Positions 46,804 to 55,402 of a DNA stretch of 64,000 nucleotides are shown piece after piece. Position 1 is the first letter of the stretch. Every line of letters starts with the position of its first letter. The position numbers and the translations under genes were made by a program. The notes under the pieces are model-generated. The model saw nothing but the letters and a program-made list of their open reading frames with translations. It was not told where the DNA came from and did not search any database. Location of the stretch: NCBI GenBank assembly GCA_025808875.1, contig CP075528.1, positions 1 through 64,000 of the forward strand. Reading direction: 5' to 3'. This DNA comes from Enhydrobacter sp. Lineage in GTDB: Bacteria > Pseudomonadota > Alphaproteobacteria > Reyranellales > Reyranellaceae.

Positions 46804-47991
46804 ATGCGGTTGCTGTTGATCGTTGGCTTCACGCTGCTGGCGTGGGTCCAGTCGGCCGGCGCCGAGGGGTTGGTCCGCACCGAGGGCAGGAACTTCGTCG
46901 CGTCGGACGGCAGCGTGCTCCGGCTCAAGGGCATCAGCCTCGGCAACTGGCTGATGCCCGAGGGCTACATGTTCAAGTTCGAGGTCGCCAAGTCGCCGCG
47001 GCTGATCCACGGCGCGTTCGAGCGCCTGCTTGGCGCGGAGCGGGCGGCGGCGTTCTGGCGGACCTATCGCGACAGCTATATTACCGAGGAAGATATCCGC
47101 TTCATCAAGTCGGTCGGCTTCAACATGGTGCGCGTCCCGCTGCACTGGCGCCTGTTCATGACCGAGGACGGCACCATCGAGGGCGAGGGTTGGACGCTGC
47201 TCGACCGGGTCGTCGGCTGGGCGCGCGCCGCGGGCCTCTACGTCATTCCCGACCTGCACGCCGCGCCGGGCGGCCAGACCGGCATCAACCACGACGACGG
47301 GCCGGGCTATCCGCTGATGTTCTACGTGCCGCGGCACCGTGCTCTCACGGTGAAATTGTGGCGCGCCATCGCCGAACGGTACGCCGGCGACCCGACGATC
47401 CTCGGCTACGACGTGCTCAACGAGCCGATCGCGCCCTATCACGACGTGGCGACGCTCAACCCGCGGCTCGAGCCGTTCTACAGGCAGGTGACGGCGGCGA
47501 TTCGCGCGGTCGATCCGCGCCGTGTCGTGATCCTGGCGGCCGGGCAGTGGAGTTCGAGCTTCGACATGCTCGGCCCGCCCTTCGCCGACAATCTCGCCTA
47601 CACCTATCACTCGTTCTGGGCGAGCACGAAGCGCGACTCCATCCAGCGGCACCTGAACTTCGCCAATCGCCACAACGTGCCCCTGTTCCTGGGCGAGACC
47701 GGCGAGCTGACCGACGAGTGGAATGCCGAGTTCCGCAAGCTGCACGAGGCGCACGGCATCGGCTGGTCGTTCTGGACCTACAAGAACCTCGACACGTCCT
47801 CGACCGTCGTCTCGATCCCGCGGCCGCAGGGCTGGAACGAGATCGTCGCCTTTGCCGACGGCAGGCGGCGCGACAGGCCCGCCGCCGAGACCGTCGACCG
47901 CGCCATCGCCCAGTATCTCGACGGCATCGAGTTCAGGAACGGCGTCGTGCGCCGAGGCTACCTCGAGTCGTTGGGGTTGCGGTCCCAGTGA
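46804..47991 (+). CDS. Glycoside hydrolase family 5 (cellulase-like), secreted
   Basis: A 395-residue secreted endoglucanase-type enzyme with a signal peptide (LLLIVGFTLLAWVQSAGAEG). The acid/base is Glu207 in DVLNEP and the nucleophile is Glu298 in LFLGETG. HGIGWSFWTYKNLD near 316 is the typical barrel end. It would act on beta-glucan chains in the periplasm or outside; no other polysaccharide genes adjoin. ATG 46804 follows TAGAGT by exactly 6 bases, so it is probably leaderless. Confidence 0.92.
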   Translation: MRLLLIVGFTLLAWVQSAGAEGLVRTEGRNFVASDGSVLRLKGISLGNWLMPEGYMFKFEVAKSPRLIHGAFERLLGAERAAAFWRTYRDSYITEEDIRFIKSVGFNMVRVPLHWRLFMTEDGTIEGEGWTLLDRVVGWARAAGLYVIPDLHAAPGGQTGINHDDGPGYPLMFYVPRHRALTVKLWRAIAERYAGDPTILGYDVLNEPIAPYHDVATLNPRLEPFYRQVTAAIRAVDPRRVVILAAGQWSSSFDMLGPPFADNLAYTYHSFWASTKRDSIQRHLNFANRHNVPLFLGETGELTDEWNAEFRKLHEAHGIGWSFWTYKNLDTSSTVVSIPRPQGWNEIVAFADGRRRDRPAAETVDRAIAQYLDGIEFRNGVVRRGYLESLGLRSQ

Positions 47992-48028
47992 GCCGCGGGC
48001 ATCGAATGTCGTCTCCGCCGCCGATCCG

Positions 48029-48733
48029 TCACCCGTCATAGTGGTCGGCCAGCAGGCCGAGCGCAGCCGCGCCGTTGCCCTTGAAGGTCGGGCCGTGCAT
48101 CAGCGCGATGGTGCCGGGCTTCAGCTCGGCCAGCCGACGCAGGGTGGGCGCAGCCTGGGGCGTCACCGGCATGAAGGGCACGGCCTTGCCGGTGGCGATA
48201 GCGGGCTCGACGATGTCGCCCTCGGTCGTCGCCGGGCAGGCGCCGAACTGGGTGAAGAGGTCGCTCGAGAACAGCGTGCCGGTGGTTTCCTCGTAAATCA
48301 CGCCGGCGTCCCAGTTGTGCGGCACGTGTGGTGTGTCGAGCCAGCGTACCTTCTTGCCGCCGAGGTCGAGCACCTCGTCGTCTCCGAGGACGCGCGGCTC
48401 GCGGTCGGCCATGTCGCGCAGCCATATGTTGCAGCCGACCAGTCCGTGCGCCGGCGTCGCGTTGGGTGCCGCCGCCAGCCACTGGTTGAGCGCGCCCGAT
48501 TCGTCGGCCTCGACATGGCTGCACAAGGTCCAGCGCAGCCTGTCGAGAGGGATCACGCTCTTCACCGCCTCGACGATCAGCGGGAACAGCGAACGCTGGC
48601 CGTAGTGGAACAACGCCGGCTGGTCGGCGTCGATCAGGAACTGATTGAAGGTGAAGCCCCGGGGTCCGACGTTCGGCACGAAGGTGGAGAGGCGATAGAT
48701 CCGGTCGGCGATCTCGGCGACGTCGGTCTTCAT
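48029..48733 (-). CDS. MBL-fold/ODP-type metallohydrolase
   Basis: A 234-residue metallo-beta-lactamase-fold protein. The metal motif is HVEADESGALNQWL (H-x-E-x-D-x-x-G), the pattern of oxygen-binding diiron proteins of the FprA/ROO type rather than the hydrolase HxHxDH. TGTLFSSDLFTQFG and MHGPTFKGNG supply the later ligands. The flavodoxin domain of true FprA is missing. Last gene of a three-gene operon; ATG 48733 overlaps the previous stop. Confidence 0.85.
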   Translation of the reverse strand: MKTDVAEIADRIYRLSTFVPNVGPRGFTFNQFLIDADQPALFHYGQRSLFPLIVEAVKSVIPLDRLRWTLCSHVEADESGALNQWLAAAPNATPAHGLVGCNIWLRDMADREPRVLGDDEVLDLGGKKVRWLDTPHVPHNWDAGVIYEETTGTLFSSDLFTQFGACPATTEGDIVEPAIATGKAVPFMPVTPQAAPTLRRLAELKPGTIALMHGPTFKGNGAAALGLLADHYDG

Positions 48734-49623
48734 GGCGGGCTCCGTAGGATCTCGATCAGCCTCGAATTGAACGCCTCGGCCGCCTCGTAGGCAACCCAGT
48801 GTCCGGCGCCCGGCACGACGTGCATGCGAAAATCGGGCTGCAGCGCGCGAAAGAGGTCGATGCGTTCCTCGATATAGGGATAGGTCGTCGAATCGAACTC
48901 GCCCCACAGGCCGGCGAGCGGAGTCGTCACGCGCGGCAGCACTTCGCTCAGCCGGCCGGCGATGCTCATGTCGCGGCTGCGCGTCCGGGCACGCGTCGAG
49001 TTCAGGATCTGCATATGGATGGCGACGCCGTCGACCTTGGCCGGGTCGTGCAGCATCAGGAGTTCGAGGTTGCGTCGTGCCTCGGCCGCCAGCACCGCCG
49101 CCGGCATTTCCGGCACGAGCTTGCGCAGCTTCTCGGTCGGCTTGCGTTTCGCCTTGAGACCACCCGCGCCGACCAGCACGATGCGCGAGATGCGCTCGGG
49201 CATCAGCGTGGCGAGGTGGCCCGACACCATGCCGCCGAACGAGAAGCCGGTGAGGGCGAAACGCTCGGCCGCCGGCAGCAGGGCGTCGACCGCCGTCTTC
49301 ACGCAATGGGTCACCGACCAGATGTCGCGAACGTCGTTCGGCGGATCGCTGTCGCCGAGGCCGGGCAGGTCGGCGGCGTAGACGGCAAAACGCTCGGACA
49401 ACGGCAGGACGTTGCGGATCCAGTGGATCCACGAGCCCGAGCCGCCATGGAACAGCAGCAGCGCGGGCTTGCCCGGGGCATCGCCCCAGACATGCCACAT
49501 CATCCGGCCGCCGTTGCCCATCGGCAGGCGGACCGCCGTCGACCGGCCGGCGATCTCCTCGATGTGTTCGAGTGCCGTGCGCCCGTCGGGCATGCGCGGC
49601 ACGGCCGAGTAGTCGAGGGTCAT
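48730..49623 (-). CDS. Alpha/beta fold hydrolase
   Basis: A 297-residue hydrolase. LLLFHGGSGSWIHWIRNVLPL forms the oxyanion-hole loop, ADLPGLGDSDPP follows, the nucleophile is in LTGFSFGGMVSG, and the late acid and His are in GEFDSTTYP and VPGAGHWVAYE. It resembles meta-cleavage-product or ester hydrolases. Middle gene of the operon, with 4-base ATGA overlaps on both sides. Confidence 0.92.
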   Translation of the reverse strand: MTLDYSAVPRMPDGRTALEHIEEIAGRSTAVRLPMGNGGRMMWHVWGDAPGKPALLLFHGGSGSWIHWIRNVLPLSERFAVYAADLPGLGDSDPPNDVRDIWSVTHCVKTAVDALLPAAERFALTGFSFGGMVSGHLATLMPERISRIVLVGAGGLKAKRKPTEKLRKLVPEMPAAVLAAEARRNLELLMLHDPAKVDGVAIHMQILNSTRARTRSRDMSIAGRLSEVLPRVTTPLAGLWGEFDSTTYPYIEERIDLFRALQPDFRMHVVPGAGHWVAYEAAEAFNSRLIEILRSPP

Positions 49624-50690
49624 GTCTCGAGGGCGCCGATCAGGCGTTCGACGAAGCCGGACGCCTTCTTGCGGTCGATCCAGCGCAGCACGACGACGAG
49701 ATCGTGCTCGGGATCGATCCAGACGATATGGCTGCCCCAGCCGAGAGCGAAGTAGCTCTTCTCCGAGGCGGCCGCGAACTGGCGGCGGTCGGTGTTGAGC
49801 CACCACATCAGGCCGTAGAACGGCGCGACGGGGCAGGGCTTCACCAGCTCCGCCGTCCACCCGGTGGGCAGGATGGTGCGGTCGTCCCAGACACCGCCTC
49901 GCGCGACCAGCAGCCCCATCAGCGCGAGGTCGCGCGCCGAGATGACGATGCCGCCGCCCCAGTGGCCGCCGCCCGGCACCGAGATCATCGGCTTGCCGTC
50001 GATGGTCACCGTCGAATTGCGATAGCCGTCCCAGCGCCAGTCGGCGGAGGCGCCGATCGGGTCCATGATGCGGCGCTTGAGCACCGACGGCAGCGGTTCC
50101 CTGAAGACATGCAGCAGCGACAGCGACAGCCGGTTCACGCGCACGTCGTTGTATTCGTAGAAGGTCCCGGGCGCCTTGAGTGCACGCCGCGTCCCCTTGG
50201 GCGCATCGGCGACGGCGAGCCCGACCACGCGGTTGTGGTCGATGCGGTCCTCCTTGCCGAACACGAAGCCCTGCCATTCGCTGGTCTGCGTCAGCAGGTG
50301 ACGCCAGGTGATGTCCCTGTTCTGCGCGCCGGCAAAGCCGTCATCCAGCGCATAGGGCGCCACCTTGTCGTCGAGGCTCTTGATCAGGCCGTCGCCCAGC
50401 GCCAGGCCGGCCAGCAGCGCGAGGTAGCTCTTGGCGACGCTGAAGGTCATGTCCGCGCGCGCCGTGTCGCCCCATTCGGCGACCAACCGGCCGCCGCGAT
50501 AGACCAGACCCGACGCACCGCCGCGCGGTGTCACCGGGCCGAGGACTTCGTTGTCGGGCGGTCTCTCGCCGGAATCGTGGGTCATGACGAACTGTCCGTC
50601 CGGCATGTGCATGGAGGCGGGCCAGGATGATTCGGCTTCCCGGGCGAAGGCGACGGCGTCGTCGAGATCGGTCATGCGCGCAATCAACAT
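49620..50690 (-). CDS. Serine hydrolase, class C beta-lactamase fold
   Basis: A 356-residue penicillin-binding-type hydrolase. The S-x-x-K motif is SVAK, the second motif YEYNDVRVN gives the Tyr, and GWGSHIVW is the third. No signal peptide, so it is a cytosolic esterase-type member rather than a secreted lactamase. It is the first gene of the three-gene hydrolase operon. ATG 50690 or 50675 could start it; the divergent pyrC begins 35 bp away. Confidence 0.9.
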   Translation of the reverse strand: MLIARMTDLDDAVAFAREAESSWPASMHMPDGQFVMTHDSGERPPDNEVLGPVTPRGGASGLVYRGGRLVAEWGDTARADMTFSVAKSYLALLAGLALGDGLIKSLDDKVAPYALDDGFAGAQNRDITWRHLLTQTSEWQGFVFGKEDRIDHNRVVGLAVADAPKGTRRALKAPGTFYEYNDVRVNRLSLSLLHVFREPLPSVLKRRIMDPIGASADWRWDGYRNSTVTIDGKPMISVPGGGHWGGGIVISARDLALMGLLVARGGVWDDRTILPTGWTAELVKPCPVAPFYGLMWWLNTDRRQFAAASEKSYFALGWGSHIVWIDPEHDLVVVLRWIDRKKASGFVERLIGALET

Positions 50691-50725
50691 TGGAGCCCGC
50701 GCCGGAGCAAGCGTAGAAAGCGCTC

Positions 50726-51772
50726 ATGCCTTCGCCTGCCTCGATCACGTTGCGCCGCCCCGATGACTGGCACGTCCATCTGCGCGACGGGCCGCTGCTT
50801 GCGGCATGTGCGATCCACACGGCCCGTCAGTTCGCGCGTGCGATCATCATGCCGAACCTCGTGCCGCCGGTGATCACGGTGGCACAGGCCGCATCGTATC
50901 GCGATCGCATCCGCAGAGCGGTACCGGATGGCCTGGCATTCGAGCCGCTGATGACCTGCTACCTCACCGACGGCGCCGACCCGGTCGAGCTGGCGCGTGG
51001 CAAGAAAGAGGGCGTGTGGGTCGCGGCCAAGCTCTATCCGGCGCATGCCACCACCAACGCGGCGCACGGCGTCACGTCGATCGACACCATCGCGCCGGCC
51101 CTCGAGGCCATGGAACGGGTCGGTATGCCGCTTCTGGTGCATGGCGAGGTCACCGACGCCGAGGTCGACATCTTCGACCGCGAGGCGGTCTTCCTCGACA
51201 AAGTGCTGGCGCCCCTGCTGGCCCGCCATCAGGGCCTCAAGGTGGTGCTCGAGCACATCACGACCAAGGAGGGCGTGGCCTTCGTCGAGGCCAACGCCCC
51301 CCGGGTTGGCGGCACCATCACGCCGCACCACCTCAGCTACAACCGCAATGCGATCTTCAAGGGCGGCATCCGCCCCCATTTCTATTGCCTACCGATCGCC
51401 AAGCGCGAGGAGCACCGTGTCGCGCTGCGGCGTGCGGCAACCTCGGGAGCGGCGCCGTTCTTTCTCGGCACCGACACCGCGCCGCATACCGCCGACACCA
51501 AGGAATGCGCCTGCGGCTGCGCCGGGATTTTCAATGCACCGGTGGCCATGCAGGTCTACGCCCAGGTGTTCGCCGAGGAGGGGGCCCTCGACCGACTGGA
51601 GGCGTTCGCCTCGCTGAACGGACCGGCCTTCTACGGACTGCCACCCAACCAGGACCGAATCACGCTGCAGGCCAAGGCGCTCGCCGCGCCGGAACGGATA
51701 GATGTTCCGGGAGCCAACAAGAGCATCGTCGTTTTCCGTCCCGATACGCCGGTGGGTTGGTGCTATCCTTGA
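50726..51772 (+). CDS. pyrC: Dihydroorotase
   Basis: A 348-residue type II dihydroorotase of pyrimidine synthesis (carbamoyl-aspartate to dihydroorotate). The zinc motif is DDWHVHLRDG near residue 12; TPHHLSYNRN and GTDTAPHT carry further ligands and the catalytic Asp. KLYPAHATTNAAHGV contains the usual carbamylated Lys. TAGAAA lies exactly 6 bases before ATG 50726. The NUDIX gene follows after 3 bases. Confidence 0.95.
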   Translation: MPSPASITLRRPDDWHVHLRDGPLLAACAIHTARQFARAIIMPNLVPPVITVAQAASYRDRIRRAVPDGLAFEPLMTCYLTDGADPVELARGKKEGVWVAAKLYPAHATTNAAHGVTSIDTIAPALEAMERVGMPLLVHGEVTDAEVDIFDREAVFLDKVLAPLLARHQGLKVVLEHITTKEGVAFVEANAPRVGGTITPHHLSYNRNAIFKGGIRPHFYCLPIAKREEHRVALRRAATSGAAPFFLGTDTAPHTADTKECACGCAGIFNAPVAMQVYAQVFAEEGALDRLEAFASLNGPAFYGLPPNQDRITLQAKALAAPERIDVPGANKSIVVFRPDTPVGWCYP

Positions 51773-51775
51773 AAG

Positions 51776-52564
51776 ATGAGCAGGAAAGCGATCCCGGCCG
51801 GCGCCGTCGTGCGCGGCACCGACAAGGGCTACGTCCATGGCGATCTCAAGCCCGGCGGTGAACGGCCGGTCGAGAAGGTCGAGCAGCAATATCCCTATAT
51901 GCGGCCGCGCGATGCGGCGACGCTGATCCTGGTCCGCCAGCGCGGCAGGATCCCCGAGGTGCTGATGGGCTGCCGCGATGCCAAGCACGCCTTCATGCCC
52001 AATCGCTACGTTTTCCCCGGTGGCCGCGTCGATCGTGCCGATGCGCGTGTTCCCGTCGCCACGTCGCTCGATCGCCATGTCGATGCGCGGCTGCAGAAGG
52101 CGGCCACCGCGCTGCGGGCGCGGGCGCTGGGCGTCGCCGCGGTGCGCGAGACGTTCGAGGAGACCGGCCTGATGCTCGCCAAGCCGTTCACGAACGGACC
52201 GCCCGACGGCGACCATGGCGAACACTGGAAGGGCTTTCTCGACAAGGGCTTCGGTCCCGCCCTCGATTGTCTCGACCTGATCGCGCGCGCCGTCACGCCG
52301 CCCGGCCGCCCGCGCCGGTTCAACGCGCGCTTCTTCATGGCGCGCGCCGAGGATGCGATGGGCGAGATTCGTCACTCGAGCGAAATGGGCGACGTGCGCT
52401 GGGTGAGGCTCGATGAGGCGCGCGAGCTGCCGCTGCCGACCATCACCGGCCTGATCCTGGGCGAGATCGGTCGGTTGGTGAAGGAGCCGCCCGATCGCCG
52501 GAAGCAGCGCAAGATCCCGCTGTTCGTGACGGTGCATCGCAAGCACCTGATGATCGAGGAGTAG
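51776..52564 (+). CDS. NUDIX hydrolase
   Basis: A 262-residue nucleoside-diphosphate-X hydrolase. The Nudix box is partly degenerate at its start (LGVAAVRETFEETGL) but keeps the catalytic REtfEEtG. Residues 62-80 (MGCRDAKHAFMPNRYVFPGG) precede it. The size and order resemble bacterial NUDT7/NUDT19-type CoA or general pyrophosphatases. A TATCCT box 6 bases before ATG is formed by the last codons of pyrC, so it could have its own leaderless start. Confidence 0.9.
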   Translation: MSRKAIPAGAVVRGTDKGYVHGDLKPGGERPVEKVEQQYPYMRPRDAATLILVRQRGRIPEVLMGCRDAKHAFMPNRYVFPGGRVDRADARVPVATSLDRHVDARLQKAATALRARALGVAAVRETFEETGLMLAKPFTNGPPDGDHGEHWKGFLDKGFGPALDCLDLIARAVTPPGRPRRFNARFFMARAEDAMGEIRHSSEMGDVRWVRLDEARELPLPTITGLILGEIGRLVKEPPDRRKQRKIPLFVTVHRKHLMIEE

Positions 52565-52566
52565 CG

Positions 52567-53904
52567 ATGGCGCTGCGTGGCTTCGGTCGAACCGCCGCCA
52601 CGCCCGAGGCCGCGCCGCTCGCGGCCACCGGCCTGCCGCCGCGCGGCGGCGTTCGCCTGCGCGCCCTGGTGCTCATCCGCTGGGCCGCGGTCGCCGGCCA
52701 GCTCTTCACCGTGGCCGTGGTGCACTGGGGCCTGGGTTTCGCGCTGCCGCTGCTGGCGGTCGGCGGCACCATCGCCCTGTCGGCGCTGCTCAACCTCGCC
52801 GTCAGCCTCGGCCGCCCGGCGTCGGCGCGCATCGACGACCGCGAAGCCGCGATCTTCCTGGCTTTCGACATCCTGCAGCTTGCCTTGCTGCTCTATCTGA
52901 CCGGCGGCTTGAACAACCCCTTCTCGCTGCTGCTGCTGGCGCCCGTGGCGATCGGCGCCACCATCCTGTCGCTTGCCGGCAACATCGCCCTCTCGTTCCT
53001 TACCATCGCCAGCATCGCGGTGTTGGGAGTGATGCACCAGCCGCTGCCGTGGGATGGCCCGCCACCGGAGTTGCCCGAGATCTACGAGACAGGTGTGTGG
53101 GTCGGCCTGACGCTCACGACCTTGCTCATCACGCTCTACGGCTGGCGGCTCGCCGAGGAAGCGCGCCAGATGACGGATGCTCTTGCGGCCGCGCAGGCGG
53201 CGCTGTCGCAGGAGCAGCGCATGTCGGCGCTGGGCGCGCTGGCGGCGGCGGCGGCGCACGAGCTCGGCACGCCGCTCTCGACCATCACGGTCGTGGCCAA
53301 GGAGATGCTGCGGGAGGTCGAGCCGGACGATCCGCTGCGCGAGGACGTCGAATTGCTGGCTAGCGAGTCGGACCGTTGCCGTTCGATCCTGGCGCGACTC
53401 TCCGTCGATCCGGTGGGCGACGTGTCGGACGCCTATACGCTCGTGCCGCTGCCGGCGCTGATCGAGGCTGCAGCACAGGCCTACCGACGGGACGGCGTGA
53501 CGATCACCTTCGAGGCGGGGCCGCGCGGCGAAGGCGTTCCGCAGACGGCGCCGATCCAGGTGCGCAGTCCCGAGTTGATGCAAGGCATCGGCAACATCGT
53601 CCAGAACGCGGTTTCGTTTGCCCGCGGGGAAGTCCATATCGGCACGCACTGGACGACGGAGTGGTGCGAGGTCGAGGTGTCCGACGATGGACCCGGCTTT
53701 TCGGAAGCGCTGCTCGACGAACTGGGGACCCCCTTCATTTCGACCCGGCAGGGCGAGGAGGGCCACATGGGATTGGGCGTCTTCATCGCCAAGACGCTAT
53801 TGGAACGCACCGGGGCCACGGTCACGTTCGGCAACCGAAGTTCCGGTGGCGGCGGCGCGGCGGTGGCGGTACGCTGGCCAAATCCAGTCTTCAAGGCTAC
53901 ATAG
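52567..53904 (+). CDS. regB: Redox-sensing histidine kinase RegB/PrrB/ActS
   Basis: A 445-residue membrane kinase that senses redox state through quinones. Six membrane segments occupy residues about 30-190. The quinone-site motif GGLNNPF is at 113-119. The phospho-acceptor is His231 in AAAHELGTPLSTI. Cys271 in ESDRCRSIL sits where RegB's redox cysteine is expected (inference). The ATPase lobe has NIVQNAVSFA and DDGPGF. ATG 52567 has GAGGAG and starts 2 bases after the NUDIX stop. Partner regA follows. RegBA controls respiration, N2/CO2 fixation and photosynthesis genes elsewhere. Confidence 0.94.
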   Translation: MALRGFGRTAATPEAAPLAATGLPPRGGVRLRALVLIRWAAVAGQLFTVAVVHWGLGFALPLLAVGGTIALSALLNLAVSLGRPASARIDDREAAIFLAFDILQLALLLYLTGGLNNPFSLLLLAPVAIGATILSLAGNIALSFLTIASIAVLGVMHQPLPWDGPPPELPEIYETGVWVGLTLTTLLITLYGWRLAEEARQMTDALAAAQAALSQEQRMSALGALAAAAAHELGTPLSTITVVAKEMLREVEPDDPLREDVELLASESDRCRSILARLSVDPVGDVSDAYTLVPLPALIEAAAQAYRRDGVTITFEAGPRGEGVPQTAPIQVRSPELMQGIGNIVQNAVSFARGEVHIGTHWTTEWCEVEVSDDGPGFSEALLDELGTPFISTRQGEEGHMGLGVFIAKTLLERTGATVTFGNRSSGGGGAAVAVRWPNPVFKAT

Positions 53905-53927
53905 CGCGCCACATCGAAGGAACCGCC

Positions 53928-54518
53928 ATGAGCCAGGACACAGGTGTCAATCGCCCCCTGTCGCCCGCCCTCGCCGGCACGACGACGAGCAAGGATCGCA
54001 CGTTGTTGCTCGCCGACGACGACGCCGCCTTTCGCAATCGCATTGCGCGCGCCCTCGAGCTGCGCGGCTTCATCGTCATCGCGGTGGGTTCTGTGGCCGA
54101 GGCGCTGGCGCAGACCGCCAAGCCGCCGGCCTTCGCCGTGCTCGATCTGCGGCTCGGCGACGGCAACGGACTCGAACTGGTCGGCCCGCTGCGCCAGGCG
54201 CGGCCCGACATCCGCATCGTCGTGCTCACCGGCTACGGCAACATCGCGACGGCGGTCGCGGCGGTGAAGGAAGGCGCGGTCGACTATCTCGCCAAACCGG
54301 CCGACGCCGACGCCATCGAGCAAGCCTTGATGGCGCACGGCCGCAAGCTGCCGCCACCGCCGAGCAACCCCATGTCGGCCGACCGCGTGCGATGGGAGCA
54401 CATCCAGCGCGTCTTCGAGCAGTGCGATCGCAACGTCTCGGAGACGGCGCGCCGCCTCAACATGCATCGGCGCACGTTGCAGCGCATCCTCGGCAAGCAC
54501 GCGCCGCGCGAACACTGA
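53928..54518 (+). CDS. regA: Response regulator RegA/PrrA/ActR
   Basis: A 196-residue global response regulator. Receiver domain: acidic pocket LLADDDAAF (D30-D32), phospho-Asp73 in VLDLRLGDGNG, Lys123 in YLAKPAD. A proline linker (PPPPS) leads to the Fis-type HTH NVSETARRLNMHRRTLQRIL, practically the invariant ActR/PrrA sequence. ATG 53928 has a GAAGGA site; it lies 23 bases after regB. A branched-chain transporter follows, 10 to 52 bases on depending on its start. Confidence 0.95.
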   Translation: MSQDTGVNRPLSPALAGTTTSKDRTLLLADDDAAFRNRIARALELRGFIVIAVGSVAEALAQTAKPPAFAVLDLRLGDGNGLELVGPLRQARPDIRIVVLTGYGNIATAVAAVKEGAVDYLAKPADADAIEQALMAHGRKLPPPPSNPMSADRVRWEHIQRVFEQCDRNVSETARRLNMHRRTLQRILGKHAPREH

Positions 54519-54570
54519 AGCCTCCGCGCTGATCACCGTCCAACTCGTCCTGAACGCGCTGGCGCTGGGC

Positions 54571-55401
54571 ATGGCCTATGCGTTGGTGGCGCTCGGCTTC
54601 GTGCTGGCGCTCAACGCGGCCGGCGCCGTCAACTTCGCGCATGGCGACCTCGTGACCCTGGGCGGTGCCTTCGCCGCCGTCGTGGGCCTGACGATCGGCC
54701 TGCCGGCACCGGTGCTCCTGCCGCTGGTGGCGCTGGCCCTCGGACTCGCCGGCGTCCTTGCCGCGCGCATCGCCATTCTGCCGTTGGTGCGCCGTCCGCC
54801 CGAGGCGACGTTCGTCGCCACCATTGCGCTCGCCGCCGTCGTCGAGCAGGGCCTCACGGTCGGTTTGGGCGCCGCGCCGCGCTCCGCACCGGCGATCGCC
54901 GGCTCCGGCGCCTTCGAGATCGCCGGCGTCGTGATCGGCCGGCAGCCGCTGGCGATCATCGTCGTCGGCGCGGCATTGGTGGTCGCGGTCTGGTTCCTGC
55001 TCGAGCATACGCAGGTCGGGCGCCGCATGCGCGCCGTCGCCTCGGATCGCACCATGGCGCACGCCATCGGCATCCCGGTCGGCCGCTACGTCGTGCTGTC
55101 GTTCGCCCTCGCCGGGGCGCTGGCCGGCGTCGCCGGCCTGTTGCTCGGTCACCAGTTCCTCGTGTCGCCCACGCAGGGCAGCGGCCACATGCTGCGGGCC
55201 TACATCGCCGTGGCTCTCGGCGGCTGGGGCAGCGTGCCTGGGGCTCTTGTCGGCGCGTTGGCGATCGGCGCCTTCGAGACCTTCGTGTCGGCGGCGGTCG
55301 GCGATGCCTGGGCGTCGGCCGCGCTCTACGCCTTCGTGCTGGCACTGTTGACGGTGAGGCCGAACGGCCTGCTCGGCGAACCGGTGGGCCGCAGGGCCTG
55401 A
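54571..55401 (+). CDS. livH: Branched-chain amino acid ABC permease, LivH type
   Basis: A 276-residue inner-membrane permease. ALNAAGAVNFAHGDLVTLGGAFAA is the LivH opening; AVASDRTMAHAIGIPVGRYV is the coupling loop. Homologues usually have about 14 more residues (here ITVQLVLNALALG) before ATG 54571. Those codons exist in frame, but the only start-like codon upstream is CTG at 54529, just after the regA stop, so initiation is unsettled. Together with the fused LivMG and LivF it forms a compact importer without a binding-protein gene nearby. Confidence 0.9.
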   Translation: MAYALVALGFVLALNAAGAVNFAHGDLVTLGGAFAAVVGLTIGLPAPVLLPLVALALGLAGVLAARIAILPLVRRPPEATFVATIALAAVVEQGLTVGLGAAPRSAPAIAGSGAFEIAGVVIGRQPLAIIVVGAALVVAVWFLLEHTQVGRRMRAVASDRTMAHAIGIPVGRYVVLSFALAGALAGVAGLLLGHQFLVSPTQGSGHMLRAYIAVALGGWGSVPGALVGALAIGAFETFVSAAVGDAWASAALYAFVLALLTVRPNGLLGEPVGRRA

Positions 55402-55402
55402 C

